The notes below the pieces were generated by a model. That model was not told the origin of the DNA, did not search any database, and saw only the letters and a list, made by a program, of their open reading frames with translations. From CAZPZZ01 sp964591245 (lineage in GTDB: Bacteria; Acidobacteriota; Vicinamibacteria; Vicinamibacterales; UBA8438): a stretch of DNA of 12,727 nucleotides. The DNA lies in NCBI GenBank assembly GCA_964591245.1, contig CAZPZZ010000121.1, positions 1 through 12,727 on the forward strand, in the 5' to 3' direction. The position numbers and the translations under genes are program-made. Positions 1-6,560 of this stretch are shown piece after piece. Position 1 is the first letter of the stretch; the number at the start of each line of letters is the position of its first letter.

Positions 1-16
1 CGAGGATATCCGGTCT

Positions 17-940
17 GTGACTGACGCTCAGCACACCATTCGACGCTCCGTGTCCTGCTCCGGAATTGGTCTACATTCCGGTCAGAAGGTGACCCTGTCG
101 ATGAAGCCGGCCCGCGCCGGCACCGGCATTAGATTTCGCCGAGCTGATCTCGGCGGTGTCGAGATTCCGGCGACCGTTCACAATGTTGATCGGTTGCACT
201 ATGCCACGGGCTTGGCCCACAAGGCTGGGACCGTGCAGACGGTTGAACACCTCTTGGGAGCGTTGGTGGGGCTGGGTGTCGATAATGTGGTCATCGAACT
301 CAACCAGCCGGAAGTGCCTATCATGGATGGTAGCGCTGCTTCGTTCGTATTTCTTCTTCACGAAGCGGGGCTCAAACGTCTGACGCGGCCTCGGCAGTTT
401 CTCAAAATCTTGCGACCTGTTTCGTTGTCGCGGGGTGATAAGAGGATTGCTCTCTATCCCTCTGATCACTTCAAGATCACGTACAGCATCAGTTTCGACC
501 ACCCACTCTTGCGTCATATGAGCCATACGCTCAGAGTGACGCCGGAGTCGTTTGTGGATGAGATTGCACCGGCCAGGACCTTCGGGTTTCTCAAAGATTA
601 CGAGATGCTTCGGCGTAAGGGGCTCGCCTTGGGCGGATCACTTGATAACGCCGTTGTGCTTGGAGACACTGGTGTCCTGAACAATGCCTTGCGCTTCGAG
701 GACGAGTTCGTTCGCCACAAGATCCTGGATGTTATGGGTGATCTCGCTCTGGTGGGTTACCCCGTGATTGGACACCTTGTCGCCCATCGGGGTGGCCACG
801 CGTTGCACGCGGCGTTTACGGAAAAGATTCTCGAAGATCGAGATGCGTGGCAGCTCGTTGAAGTGCCTGGAATTTCCCAAAACAATCGTGACGCTGGCAA
901 ATCCGTGAATGTGAAACTTCCGGCGCCAGTGGCCAACTGA
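17..940 (+). CDS. lpxC: UDP-3-O-acyl-N-acetylglucosamine deacetylase LpxC
   Basis: LpxC is the cytoplasmic zinc amidase that removes the acetyl group from UDP-3-O-acyl-GlcNAc, the committed step of lipid A synthesis. The 307-residue length is normal for the family. Visible landmarks are the TVEHLLGAL block with E77 and H78 (general base and zinc ligand by homology), the IMDGSAASF block at 102-110, the HKILDVMGDL block with H234 and D238 (remaining zinc ligands), and GGHALH with H261 (catalytic His). All key residues are present, so the enzyme should be active. The start is GTG; a weak GA-rich site (CGAGGA at 1-6) lies about 10 nt before it. The start lies close to the window edge, so a slightly earlier start cannot be excluded. 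lysA follows after a short gap on the same strand, and lpxC is probably the first visible member of an lpxC-lysA-tmk transcription unit. Its presence shows the host makes lipopolysaccharide or a related lipid A. Confidence 0.96.
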   Translation: MTDAQHTIRRSVSCSGIGLHSGQKVTLSMKPARAGTGIRFRRADLGGVEIPATVHNVDRLHYATGLAHKAGTVQTVEHLLGALVGLGVDNVVIELNQPEVPIMDGSAASFVFLLHEAGLKRLTRPRQFLKILRPVSLSRGDKRIALYPSDHFKITYSISFDHPLLRHMSHTLRVTPESFVDEIAPARTFGFLKDYEMLRRKGLALGGSLDNAVVLGDTGVLNNALRFEDEFVRHKILDVMGDLALVGYPVIGHLVAHRGGHALHAAFTEKILEDRDAWQLVEVPGISQNNRDAGKSVNVKLPAPVAN

Positions 941-999
941 ATCGCGTCGATCGGATCCCTGCACCAGACCAGCCACCGGTGCCGTACAATGCCGGGTTC

Positions 1000-2241
1000 A
1001 TGTCTGGATTTACTCGCGTTGGGCCTACCTTGTCGTGTGACGGCGTACGACTTTCCTCGATTGCGGCCGCGGTCGGGACTCCCGTCTATGTCTATAGTGC
1101 AGAGACGATCCGGGAGCGGCTGCGTGCCTTTCAGAGCGCCCTGGGCGCCTATCCTCACGCAATTCACTACGCACTGAAAGCGAATTCCTGCCTTGCGGTG
1201 GTTCGCGTGGTGCGGGCGGCGGGCGGATTGGTGGACGCGAACTCCGGGGGCGAGATCGAGCTGGCGCTTCGAGCTGGATATACGCCCGACGATATCGTGT
1301 TTACGGGCGTTGGGAAGAGTCCTGCCGAAATCGATCAGGCCGTGGCTCTGGGCGTGAAGACGATCAACGCTGAATCCCTAGGTGAACTGGAGCGTATCGG
1401 ACTGTCGGCTAGACGACGCCATACGCAGGCCCGTGTGGCTCTTCGGGTGAATCCGGATATTGCAGCTGAGAGTCATCCGCATATTTCGACGGGACTCAGC
1501 ATTCACAAATTTGGGGTGCCGATACGCGACGCTCGGACGATCGTTCGCACAGCCCTGCGGAAGGGAGGACTCACATTCGTGGGTCTGCACGTGCATGTCG
1601 GGTCCCAAATGCTTGGTCTTGACCCGTTGTCTCGTGCGGCCGAGGCCGCAGTCGCATTAGCTCAGGACCTTCGTGATGACGGCGTCGAGCTGGAACACCT
1701 CGACCTCGGTGGCGGGCTCGGTATTGTCTACGATGACGAAACGGTGCCTGAGGTTGGGGCGTACGCTTCAGCGTTAATTGAGGCGGTGAGGCCATCAGGG
1801 TTGACGTTGATGGTGGAGCCGGGACGGGCCATCGTGGGACCTGCCGGCGTGTTGCTTGCGTCGGTCGTGGATGTCAAACCTCGCTCTGACGACGCCTGGT
1901 TTGTTGTGCTTGATGCTGGTATGAGCGAGCTGATGCGCCCGGCCCTGTATGGCGCGTATCACCGGATCGAGCCGGTTGAAGTCAGTGACGCACTGAGGGT
2001 TCCTTGCGATGTCGTCGGACCGATTTGTGAATCGTCGGATGTTTTTGGGCGTGGGAGAGTGCTGCCGATGCCTCAGGTGGGTACTGTGGTGACTGTGTAT
2101 GACGCCGGAGCCTATGGCTCTGCGATGGCTTCCAATTACAACCGACATTCCTTGCCTGCGGAGGTTCTGGTCGAGGACGGGGTTTGGTCCATTGTGCGAC
2201 GTCGGCAGACGATAGACGACCAATTGGCCTGCGAGCAATGA
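1000..2241 (+). CDS. lysA: diaminopimelate decarboxylase LysA
   Basis: LysA is a PLP-dependent enzyme that decarboxylates meso-diaminopimelate to L-lysine, the last step of the DAP pathway, in the cytoplasm. With the ATG at 1000 it is 413 residues, a normal length. Landmarks (numbered from this ATG) are HYALKAN with the PLP lysine K60, LHVHVGSQ near 196-203, the glycine loop DLGGGLG near 235-241, EPGRAIVGPAG near 273-283, the active-site GPICESSDVF block with C343 and E344, and YDAGAYGSAMASNYN near 367-381. This is the fold-type III alanine-racemase-like barrel followed by the C-terminal beta domain. A GTG at 979 would add seven residues (MPYNAGF). I prefer 1000 because family proteins usually begin shortly before the DG.xL segment, but neither start has a good Shine-Dalgarno, so this choice is soft. 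tmk starts 12 nt after the stop, which supports co-transcription. Confidence 0.95.
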   Translation: MSGFTRVGPTLSCDGVRLSSIAAAVGTPVYVYSAETIRERLRAFQSALGAYPHAIHYALKANSCLAVVRVVRAAGGLVDANSGGEIELALRAGYTPDDIVFTGVGKSPAEIDQAVALGVKTINAESLGELERIGLSARRRHTQARVALRVNPDIAAESHPHISTGLSIHKFGVPIRDARTIVRTALRKGGLTFVGLHVHVGSQMLGLDPLSRAAEAAVALAQDLRDDGVELEHLDLGGGLGIVYDDETVPEVGAYASALIEAVRPSGLTLMVEPGRAIVGPAGVLLASVVDVKPRSDDAWFVVLDAGMSELMRPALYGAYHRIEPVEVSDALRVPCDVVGPICESSDVFGRGRVLPMPQVGTVVTVYDAGAYGSAMASNYNRHSLPAEVLVEDGVWSIVRRRQTIDDQLACEQ

Positions 2242-2253
2242 CGGAAAGACACC

Positions 2254-2838
2254 ATGCTTATCGCAATAGAAGGTCTTGATCAGAGTGGCAAGGGGACGCA
2301 GTCGCAACTACTGCGTGATGCGCTCAGGCGCGAGGGCACCCGGGCTCGGCTGGTGTCGTTTCCAGATTACGGGACGTCGATCGGCGAAGAGATTGCGAGA
2401 GCCCTGCAAGGCGAGCGCGAGTATGCTTCTGAGGTCATGCAGCTGCTTTATGTCGCCAACCGCTACGAGCGGAAAGCTGATCTTGAGCGATGGCTGGATG
2501 GTGGGTTGGTTGTCGTGAGTGACCGTTACACGGCCTCGACTTTGGCATACGGCGAGGCGCAAGGGCTTCATGTGGACTGGTTGGTGGAGACTCAGCGGTT
2601 CTTGCCTAGAGCTGAGTTGACGATTCTGCTCGATATCGCTCCAGAACTCGCAGTGGAACGCAAGGCAAACGGGCGAGATAGGTACGAGCGTGATTTGGAG
2701 CTCCTTGCTCGCGTAAGGCAGAGCTATTTGCGTCAGGCGGAGCAAGTGGATTGGGCCCTTGTGAATGGCGATCGAGAGCAGAGTGAGGTCGCCGACGAGA
2801 TCATGGCTATTGTTAGCGCACGGCTCTCGCCAGCGTGA
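2254..2838 (+). CDS. tmk: dTMP (thymidylate) kinase
   Basis: This is a cytoplasmic P-loop kinase that phosphorylates dTMP to dTDP with ATP, for dTTP supply. It has 194 residues, slightly short for the usual 200-215. Visible parts are the P-loop GLDQSGKGTQ at 7-16, FPDYGTSIG at 36-44, the LLYVANRYERK helix at 64-74 (dTMP site), the DRY motif at 90-92, and a lid-like GRDRYERD segment at 140-147. The FP..T.IG, ANR.E and RYE pieces resemble eukaryotic thymidylate kinases more than the E. coli enzyme. The P-loop lacks an arginine and the lid carries basic residues, the arrangement usually called type II. The ATG at 2254 has GGAAAG upstream and lies 12 nt after lysA. The last 26 nt overlap the 3' end of convergent comF. 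A related nucleotide or sugar kinase is unlikely given the dTMP-type motifs. Confidence 0.9.
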   Translation: MLIAIEGLDQSGKGTQSQLLRDALRREGTRARLVSFPDYGTSIGEEIARALQGEREYASEVMQLLYVANRYERKADLERWLDGGLVVVSDRYTASTLAYGEAQGLHVDWLVETQRFLPRAELTILLDIAPELAVERKANGRDRYERDLELLARVRQSYLRQAEQVDWALVNGDREQSEVADEIMAIVSARLSPA

Positions 2839-3670
2839 GTGCCATGACTTCGCGGACGCCGTTGCGGCGCAACGTATGGGCGCAGGCTTCGAGTGTAGCC
2901 CCAGTGGTTACTACGTCATCGACTAGCACAACGGTGGCATTCCGCAATCTAGAGTCGGTGCGCAGATAGCGTGGGGCCAGACTAAACGCTGCCTGGACGT
3001 TTGCACGACGCCGTGAAGCCGTTAGCTCGGTTTGCGGCACGGTCGCTCTTCTGCGTCGAAGTGCGCAGAGGACTGGCAATCCGAGGTGTACGGCGAGCTC
3101 ATGGGCCTGGTTGAATCCCCGGTTGCGTTGACGCCGTGGGTGTAGCGGTACCGGCACCACGACATCTGCTTCTGAAAGGAGAGCCGCGCCACACTGCCGC
3201 AGCAATCGACCGAGCGGGCAGGCCAGCGTATATCGCTGCTCGTACTTGAAGGCGTGCAGGATCCCACGGAGGGAGCCTTCGTAGGGGCCAATGGCTACTG
3301 CGTGCGCGATTACTCCCCGCTGCCGCCGGCACCGGGGGCAACGGCTGTGTCGGCGGGAAATGGTGCGCCAGGACGGGAGTGGCGCCCCGCACCGGTCGCA
3401 CAGGGGTGGCGTAAACCGCAACATCTTGGACCAGCAGTCAGGACACACGGGCCCCCGTGAGGGGCAATTGAGCGGTTGTTCGCAGACGGCGCACAGCGGA
3501 GCCAGCAGCGCGGTGAGTAGTGCATCTGCGCCCGCGTGGGCAAGCCTGTGCCATTGGATGGTGAGTCGCGTGGGTGACGGGCGGGGCGAGGGGTCAGAGG
3601 TCGAGGCGCACGGCTTTGCCCCAGAGTCGCTCGAGCGAATAGAACTTTCGGGTTTCGGGTGTGAAAACAT
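2813..3670 (-). CDS. comF: ComF family phosphoribosyltransferase-like protein
   Basis: ComF/GntX family protein: an N-terminal zinc ribbon joined to a type I phosphoribosyltransferase fold. In naturally competent bacteria ComF is a cytoplasmic factor needed for DNA uptake or single-strand DNA handling; its enzymatic substrate is not established. Four CxxC pairs are visible (C60/C63, C76/C79, C91/C94, C111/C114). They are followed by GPYEGSLRGILHAFKYE at 128-144, VPVPLHPRRQRNRGFNQAH at 172-190 and the PRPP loop VVLVDDVVTTGATLEA at 247-262. It has 285 residues against about 220-250 for the family; the extra length is a low-complexity N-terminus. The ATG at 3670 is the only ATG, GTG or TTG in frame before the zinc ribbon. 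Using it makes the gene overlap rsfS by 77 nt, and no Shine-Dalgarno is visible, so the true start may be a non-standard codon near 3500-3590. It is last in the rplU-comF run. With dprA in the same window it hints at, but does not prove, transformability. Confidence 0.88.
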   Translation of the reverse strand: MFSHPKPESSIRSSDSGAKPCASTSDPSPRPSPTRLTIQWHRLAHAGADALLTALLAPLCAVCEQPLNCPSRGPVCPDCWSKMLRFTPPLCDRCGAPLPSWRTISRRHSRCPRCRRQRGVIAHAVAIGPYEGSLRGILHAFKYEQRYTLACPLGRLLRQCGAALLSEADVVVPVPLHPRRQRNRGFNQAHELAVHLGLPVLCALRRRRATVPQTELTASRRRANVQAAFSLAPRYLRTDSRLRNATVVLVDDVVTTGATLEACAHTLRRNGVREVMALTLARAVR

Positions 3671-3968
3671 GCACGACGCATTCGAAATAATCGAGGAGGA
3701 CCCACTCTGCCGCAGGATATCCCTCGATGTGAGATGGGCGAATTCCGCCTAACCTGAGGTGTGTCTCGATCGCCTCTGCAATCGCTTTCACCTGTTTTGT
3801 GCTCCGTCCCGAGCAGATCACGAAGTAATCCGTGAAGCCATCGGATTGGCGCAGGTCAAGCACAACCAAATTCTCCGCTTTCTTCTCGCGCGCGCCGTCC
3901 ACGGCCAGCGCTAGGAGCTCAGGGAGTGGCGTTCCGGCGTCTTGCGCGGCGGGTTGGTTCTCAGTCAT
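3594..3968 (-). CDS. rsfS: ribosomal silencing factor RsfS (Iojap/RsfS family)
   Basis: RsfS binds ribosomal protein L14 on the 50S subunit and blocks joining with 30S when nutrients are scarce. The 124-residue length is normal. Family landmarks are AENLVVLDLRQSDGFTDYFV at 31-50, ICSGRSTKQVKAIA near 51-64, EWVLLDYFECVVHVF at 88-102 and FYSLERLWG at 109-117, together giving the single alpha/beta RsfS domain. Its ATG overlaps the nadD stop as ATGA (3965-3968), which fixes the start and suggests translation by ribosomes finishing nadD; no separate Shine-Dalgarno is seen. The nadD-rsfS pairing is very common in bacteria. Its 3' end lies within the apparent 5' end of comF. Confidence 0.95.
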   Translation of the reverse strand: MTENQPAAQDAGTPLPELLALAVDGAREKKAENLVVLDLRQSDGFTDYFVICSGRSTKQVKAIAEAIETHLRLGGIRPSHIEGYPAAEWVLLDYFECVVHVFTPETRKFYSLERLWGKAVRLDL

Positions 3969-4651
3969 GCAAGCTGTTTGCCACGAGAGGGCGATGTGTA
4001 GAGCTGGTGCTGGGCAATGTAGGATTCGACCGGCGCGGATACCAGACCGGAGAGGGATTCATGACTGGCGAGGCGTGCGCGAAGGCCAGTCGACGAGACA
4101 TTCGGTGTCACCGCGTCGATGAGGAAGATCTTTGTGCTTTCTTGATTGTGAAGGGTTGGTGTCAGTTCACCCGGGGGAATTTCATGCATTCGAGTTCGTA
4201 GTGACGGTAGGGTGTCTACTAAGCCGGTCACCGGGTGCCCAGGGCGAGAAACAACCGCGAAGTGGGCATCATGCAGTACGTCAGGGTAGTCATGCCATGT
4301 GCCAATTTCTGCGAAGGCGTCGGCGCCGATTATGAAGCATAACTGCGACCCGGCGTAATGTTCACGGATGCGACGTAAGGTGATGGCGGTGTACGACGGG
4401 GCCGAGGATCGCAGTTCTAGCTCGCACGCCACGAGGTGCGGGTGGTCGGCAATAGCGATTTGCACCATCGCGAGCCTCTCAGCGTCCGTGGCCCCCGCCG
4501 GGGCGGACCGATGAGGTGACATGCGAGAGGGGACAACCAGGATCCGATCAAGTGCGAGAGTCTGATGGGCAATCTCCGCAATGGCTAGATGGCCAAGGTG
4601 GATTGGATCGAATCGTCCCCCGAAAACGCCAATCCACGTCCTGGCGCTCAT
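3965..4651 (-). CDS. nadD: nicotinate-nucleotide adenylyltransferase NadD
   Basis: NadD transfers AMP from ATP to nicotinate mononucleotide, giving deamido-NAD, in cytoplasmic NAD synthesis. From the ATG at 4651 it has 228 residues. The nucleotidyltransferase signature GGRFDPIHLGH is at 11-21, with both HxGH histidines at 18 and 21. A PSRMSPHR segment at 41-48 sits where the family usually has P..KPPHK, IGADAF with a following W is at 108-119, and NVSSTGLRARL at 184-194 is the C-terminal SSTxxR ATP motif. An upstream in-frame start at 4708 would add 19 polar residues ahead of the Rossmann strand and run into obg. The ATGA overlap with the obg stop (4648-4651) strongly favours 4651. It has no clear Shine-Dalgarno of its own, so coupling to obg is likely. 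The SSTGLR form differs slightly from the commoner SSTxIR. Confidence 0.94.
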   Translation of the reverse strand: MSARTWIGVFGGRFDPIHLGHLAIAEIAHQTLALDRILVVPSRMSPHRSAPAGATDAERLAMVQIAIADHPHLVACELELRSSAPSYTAITLRRIREHYAGSQLCFIIGADAFAEIGTWHDYPDVLHDAHFAVVSRPGHPVTGLVDTLPSLRTRMHEIPPGELTPTLHNQESTKIFLIDAVTPNVSSTGLRARLASHESLSGLVSAPVESYIAQHQLYTSPSRGKQLA

Positions 4652-5712
4652 AGCGTCGTCGGCGCTTTCATCGTGTTCGGGGTTTCCGTTCGTTGGAATG
4701 CCTTCCACATAGCCTCGAGGAGCTTACCAACCCCTTCACCAGTTACTGCGGATATTGGGTGCACTTCGAGTGAGTAGCGGGCCGCGCACTCGCGCAAGTG
4801 GTGCAAACGTTCGGGAGCATCGACGGCATCAATCTTGTTGGCGGCGACGAGTTGGACCTTATCCGATAAGAGTTCCGCACTCCCTGTAGTTGTCTCCTGA
4901 TGGAATTGGCTCAACTCTCGTCGGATGATTTCCAGGTCTTCGTCGGGTTGGCGGCCGGTGAGGGATGACACATCCACGACGTGTACGAGTACGCGTGTTC
5001 GTTCCAAATGTTGCAGGAACCGATCACCAAGCCCGTGGCCCTCGTGGGCTCCTTCAATTAAACCCGGTACGTCCGCCACGACGAGGCTACGCTCATCACT
5101 CAAGCTCACTACGCCCAAGTTGGGGCTCAGGGTGGTAAATGGGTAATTGGCGATCTTTGGTCGGGCGGCTGAGATACGGGCGATGAGTGTAGATTTCCCA
5201 ACGTTAGGAAAGCCAACGAGGCCTACGTCGGCAAGGAGCTTCAGCTGCAGCCGCAGGTGCAGACTCTCGCCGGGGAGTCCCGGTTCTGTCCGGCGGGGCG
5301 CTTGGTTGGTGGAGCTGACGAACCGATGGTTTCCTCGTCCACCCAGGCCTCCTGTCGCGACAATCACTCGCTCACCCGGGGCACGTAGATCTGCGAGTTG
5401 GGTCAGGGTATTGTCGTGTTGAGCGAACGCAACGGTTCCGACAGGTACCTCGAGCTCGATGTTCTTGCCGTCGCGCCCGGTTCTGTTTGAGCCTTCGCCG
5501 TGCTTTCCGCGTGGTGCGTTGTATGTGGGATGGTAGCGAAAGGAGATGAGGGTGTTGAGGTGTGGATTTGCATTCAGGTAGATAGAGCCGCCTCGTCCCC
5601 CGTCGCCTCCGTCCGGCCCGCCATGCGGAGCAAACTTTTCACGGCGGAAGCTCAGGCAGCCACGCCCGCCGTCACCAGCCGTCACGTGGATGTCGACCTC
5701 GTCGACGAACAT
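4648..5712 (-). CDS. obg: GTPase Obg/CgtA, 50S ribosome assembly and stress GTPase
   Basis: Obg is an essential low-turnover GTPase that joins late 50S assembly and links it to nutrient stress. It has 354 residues. The glycine-rich Obg fold spans about 1-158 (for example HGGPDGGDGGRGG at 30-42). The GTPase domain follows: P-loop GFPNVGKS at 167-174, switch I threonines at 193-194, DVPGLIEGAHEG at 214-225, NKID at 292-295 and SAVTGEG near 321-327. It ends soon after the G domain, so the variable C-terminal OCT domain found in some Obg proteins is absent, as in many short Obg forms. The start ATG at 5712 gives the canonical FVDEVDIHVTAGDGG beginning, although no good Shine-Dalgarno precedes it. 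The order rplU-rpmA-obg is widely conserved. It is separated from rpmA by 110 nt and overlaps nadD by 4 nt. Confidence 0.97.
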   Translation of the reverse strand: MFVDEVDIHVTAGDGGRGCLSFRREKFAPHGGPDGGDGGRGGSIYLNANPHLNTLISFRYHPTYNAPRGKHGEGSNRTGRDGKNIELEVPVGTVAFAQHDNTLTQLADLRAPGERVIVATGGLGGRGNHRFVSSTNQAPRRTEPGLPGESLHLRLQLKLLADVGLVGFPNVGKSTLIARISAARPKIANYPFTTLSPNLGVVSLSDERSLVVADVPGLIEGAHEGHGLGDRFLQHLERTRVLVHVVDVSSLTGRQPDEDLEIIRRELSQFHQETTTGSAELLSDKVQLVAANKIDAVDAPERLHHLRECAARYSLEVHPISAVTGEGVGKLLEAMWKAFQRTETPNTMKAPTTL

Positions 5713-5802
5713 ACTTGGAGAAAGATACGTGTTGGAGTCAGGAACTCACCGATTACCTGTGACGCGCGAGCTGGCCGTCGTGAGGTTCACGGAGAGAGGC
5801 TC

Positions 5803-5827
5803 GTACCCCGTAAGGTGGGTACTTACG
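5803..5827 (-). other. inverted repeats after rpmA, possible mRNA processing or attenuation hairpin
   Basis: GTACCC (5822-5817 on the minus strand) pairs with GGGTAC (5808-5803) across 8 nt. An overlapping pair, CGTAAG (from 5827, covering the rpmA stop) and CTTACG (ending at 5809), is mutually exclusive with it. There is no T-run, so an intrinsic terminator is unlikely. It sits in the 110-nt gap between rpmA and obg, the only sizeable internal gap of the operon. Confidence 0.3.
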
Positions 5828-6083
5828 CTTCGACAGGCAGTACGCTGATGACCCGGCCTCGTGAGCCGTGGTCTTCGAACTTGACGCGTCCAGCGATCTT
5901 GGCAAACAGGGTGTCGTCTTTGCCAAGACCGACATTCTGACCAGGGCGAAACCGTTGGCCGCGTTGTCGGACGAGGATCGACCCACCGGTAACGACACTC
6001 CCGTCAAATCGTTTAACTCCGAGACGTTGCGCGTTGCTGTCACGGCCGTTCCGTGAGCTTCCCTGTCCCTTCTTGTGTGCCAT
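5823..6083 (-). CDS. rpmA: 50S ribosomal protein L27
   Basis: L27 is a small basic protein of the large ribosomal subunit whose N-terminal tail reaches the peptidyl transferase centre. The 86-residue length is typical. The diagnostic start MAHKKGQGSSRNGRDS is intact, and there is no Firmicutes-type cleavable N-terminal extension. It continues with RLGVKRFDG, GSILVRQRGQRFRPGQNVG and the GKDDTLFAKIAGRVKFE region. The ATG at 6083 has a GAGG site about 7 nt upstream that overlaps the rplU stop region, with only 8 nt between the genes, so rplU and rpmA are clearly co-transcribed. Confidence 0.98.
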   Translation of the reverse strand: MAHKKGQGSSRNGRDSNAQRLGVKRFDGSVVTGGSILVRQRGQRFRPGQNVGLGKDDTLFAKIAGRVKFEDHGSRGRVISVLPVEA

Positions 6084-6091
6084 TGGTAGCC

Positions 6092-6409
6092 TCAGTCCTC
6101 GGAGATGTCGGTGATACGGATGCGTGTCAAATCGGTCCGGTGTCCTTGGGTTCGTCGCATGCCTTTCCGACGCTTTTGCCGAAATACTCGAATCTTCGGG
6201 CCGCGAGGGTGACTATCAACGACGCCGATAACTCGCGCCCCGCTGATGGACGGACTTCCGGTGATGACCGAGCCGTCGTCGCGACGGAGGAGCAACACGC
6301 GATCGAATGTGACTTCTTCACCGGTCTCTACGCCAAGCCGGTCGATGTTCACATGCTGTCCCGGTTCTACCCGTAACTGATGTCCGGCTGCTTGAATGAT
6401 GGCAAACAC
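6092..6409 (-). CDS. rplU: 50S ribosomal protein L21
   Basis: L21 is a 23S rRNA-binding protein of the large subunit. The 105-residue length is normal. The usual MYAIIxxGGKQYRVxxGD opening appears as MFAIIQAAGHQLRVEPGQ, followed by a VTFDRVLLL strand, the GARVIGVVDSHPRGPKIRVF region and a KRRKGMRRTQGHR basic tract near 80-92 that matches the family's RRRKxYRRxxGHRQ segment. It starts with GTG at 6409 and has a strong GGGAAGGAA Shine-Dalgarno at 6417-6425. It is first in the rplU-rpmA-obg-nadD-rsfS-comF run and follows a candidate promoter. Confidence 0.96.
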   Translation of the reverse strand: MFAIIQAAGHQLRVEPGQHVNIDRLGVETGEEVTFDRVLLLRRDDGSVITGSPSISGARVIGVVDSHPRGPKIRVFRQKRRKGMRRTQGHRTDLTRIRITDISED

Positions 6410-6416
6410 GAGCTAG

Positions 6417-6425
6417 TTCCTTCCC
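6417..6425 (-). promoter_or_regulatory. strong Shine-Dalgarno of rplU
   Basis: GGGAAGGAA lies 7 nt before the GTG start of rplU on the minus strand. It supports that start and is the strongest ribosome binding site in the leftward operon. Downstream genes such as obg, nadD and rsfS show no comparable site. Confidence 0.7.
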
Positions 6426-6484
6426 GAAAAACGCTTGGCGCCGATGGAAAACACCGACCCAATACTGATCTGCAGAACCCTACT

Positions 6485-6513
6485 AGACTAGTGCCTATTA
6501 CGAGATCTGTAAA
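6485..6513 (-). promoter_or_regulatory. candidate sigma-70-type promoter of the rplU operon
   Basis: On the minus strand TTTACA (6513-6508, five of six to TTGACA) is followed after 17 nt by TAGTCT (6490-6485, the key T, A and final T of TATAAT). This predicts a start near 6478 and a leader of roughly 70 nt to the rplU GTG. The -35 sits in a GATCT-GTAA-AGATC inverted repeat (6504-6517), and an ACTAG direct repeat (6482-6491) covers the -10. Either could bind a regulator, but both are short. The 151-nt gap 6410-6560 holds nothing else I recognise. Confidence 0.45.
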
Positions 6514-6560
6514 GATCCGATTCGAGAATATGTGATGGTCCGGACGAAAACCCTGGGAGC

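Noticed and set aside
1795..2307. 170-codon minus-strand frame antisense to lysA
   Set aside because: Composition mirrors lysA codons in the opposite phase (many His and Arg); no domain seen.
3291..3752. 153-codon plus-strand frame across comF and rsfS
   Set aside because: Antisense to two recognised genes with family motifs; composition looks like a shadow.
4652..4708. N-terminal extension of nadD from an upstream ATG
   Set aside because: The extra 19 polar residues precede the Rossmann strand where the family normally starts, and the ATGA overlap with obg marks 4651 as the start.
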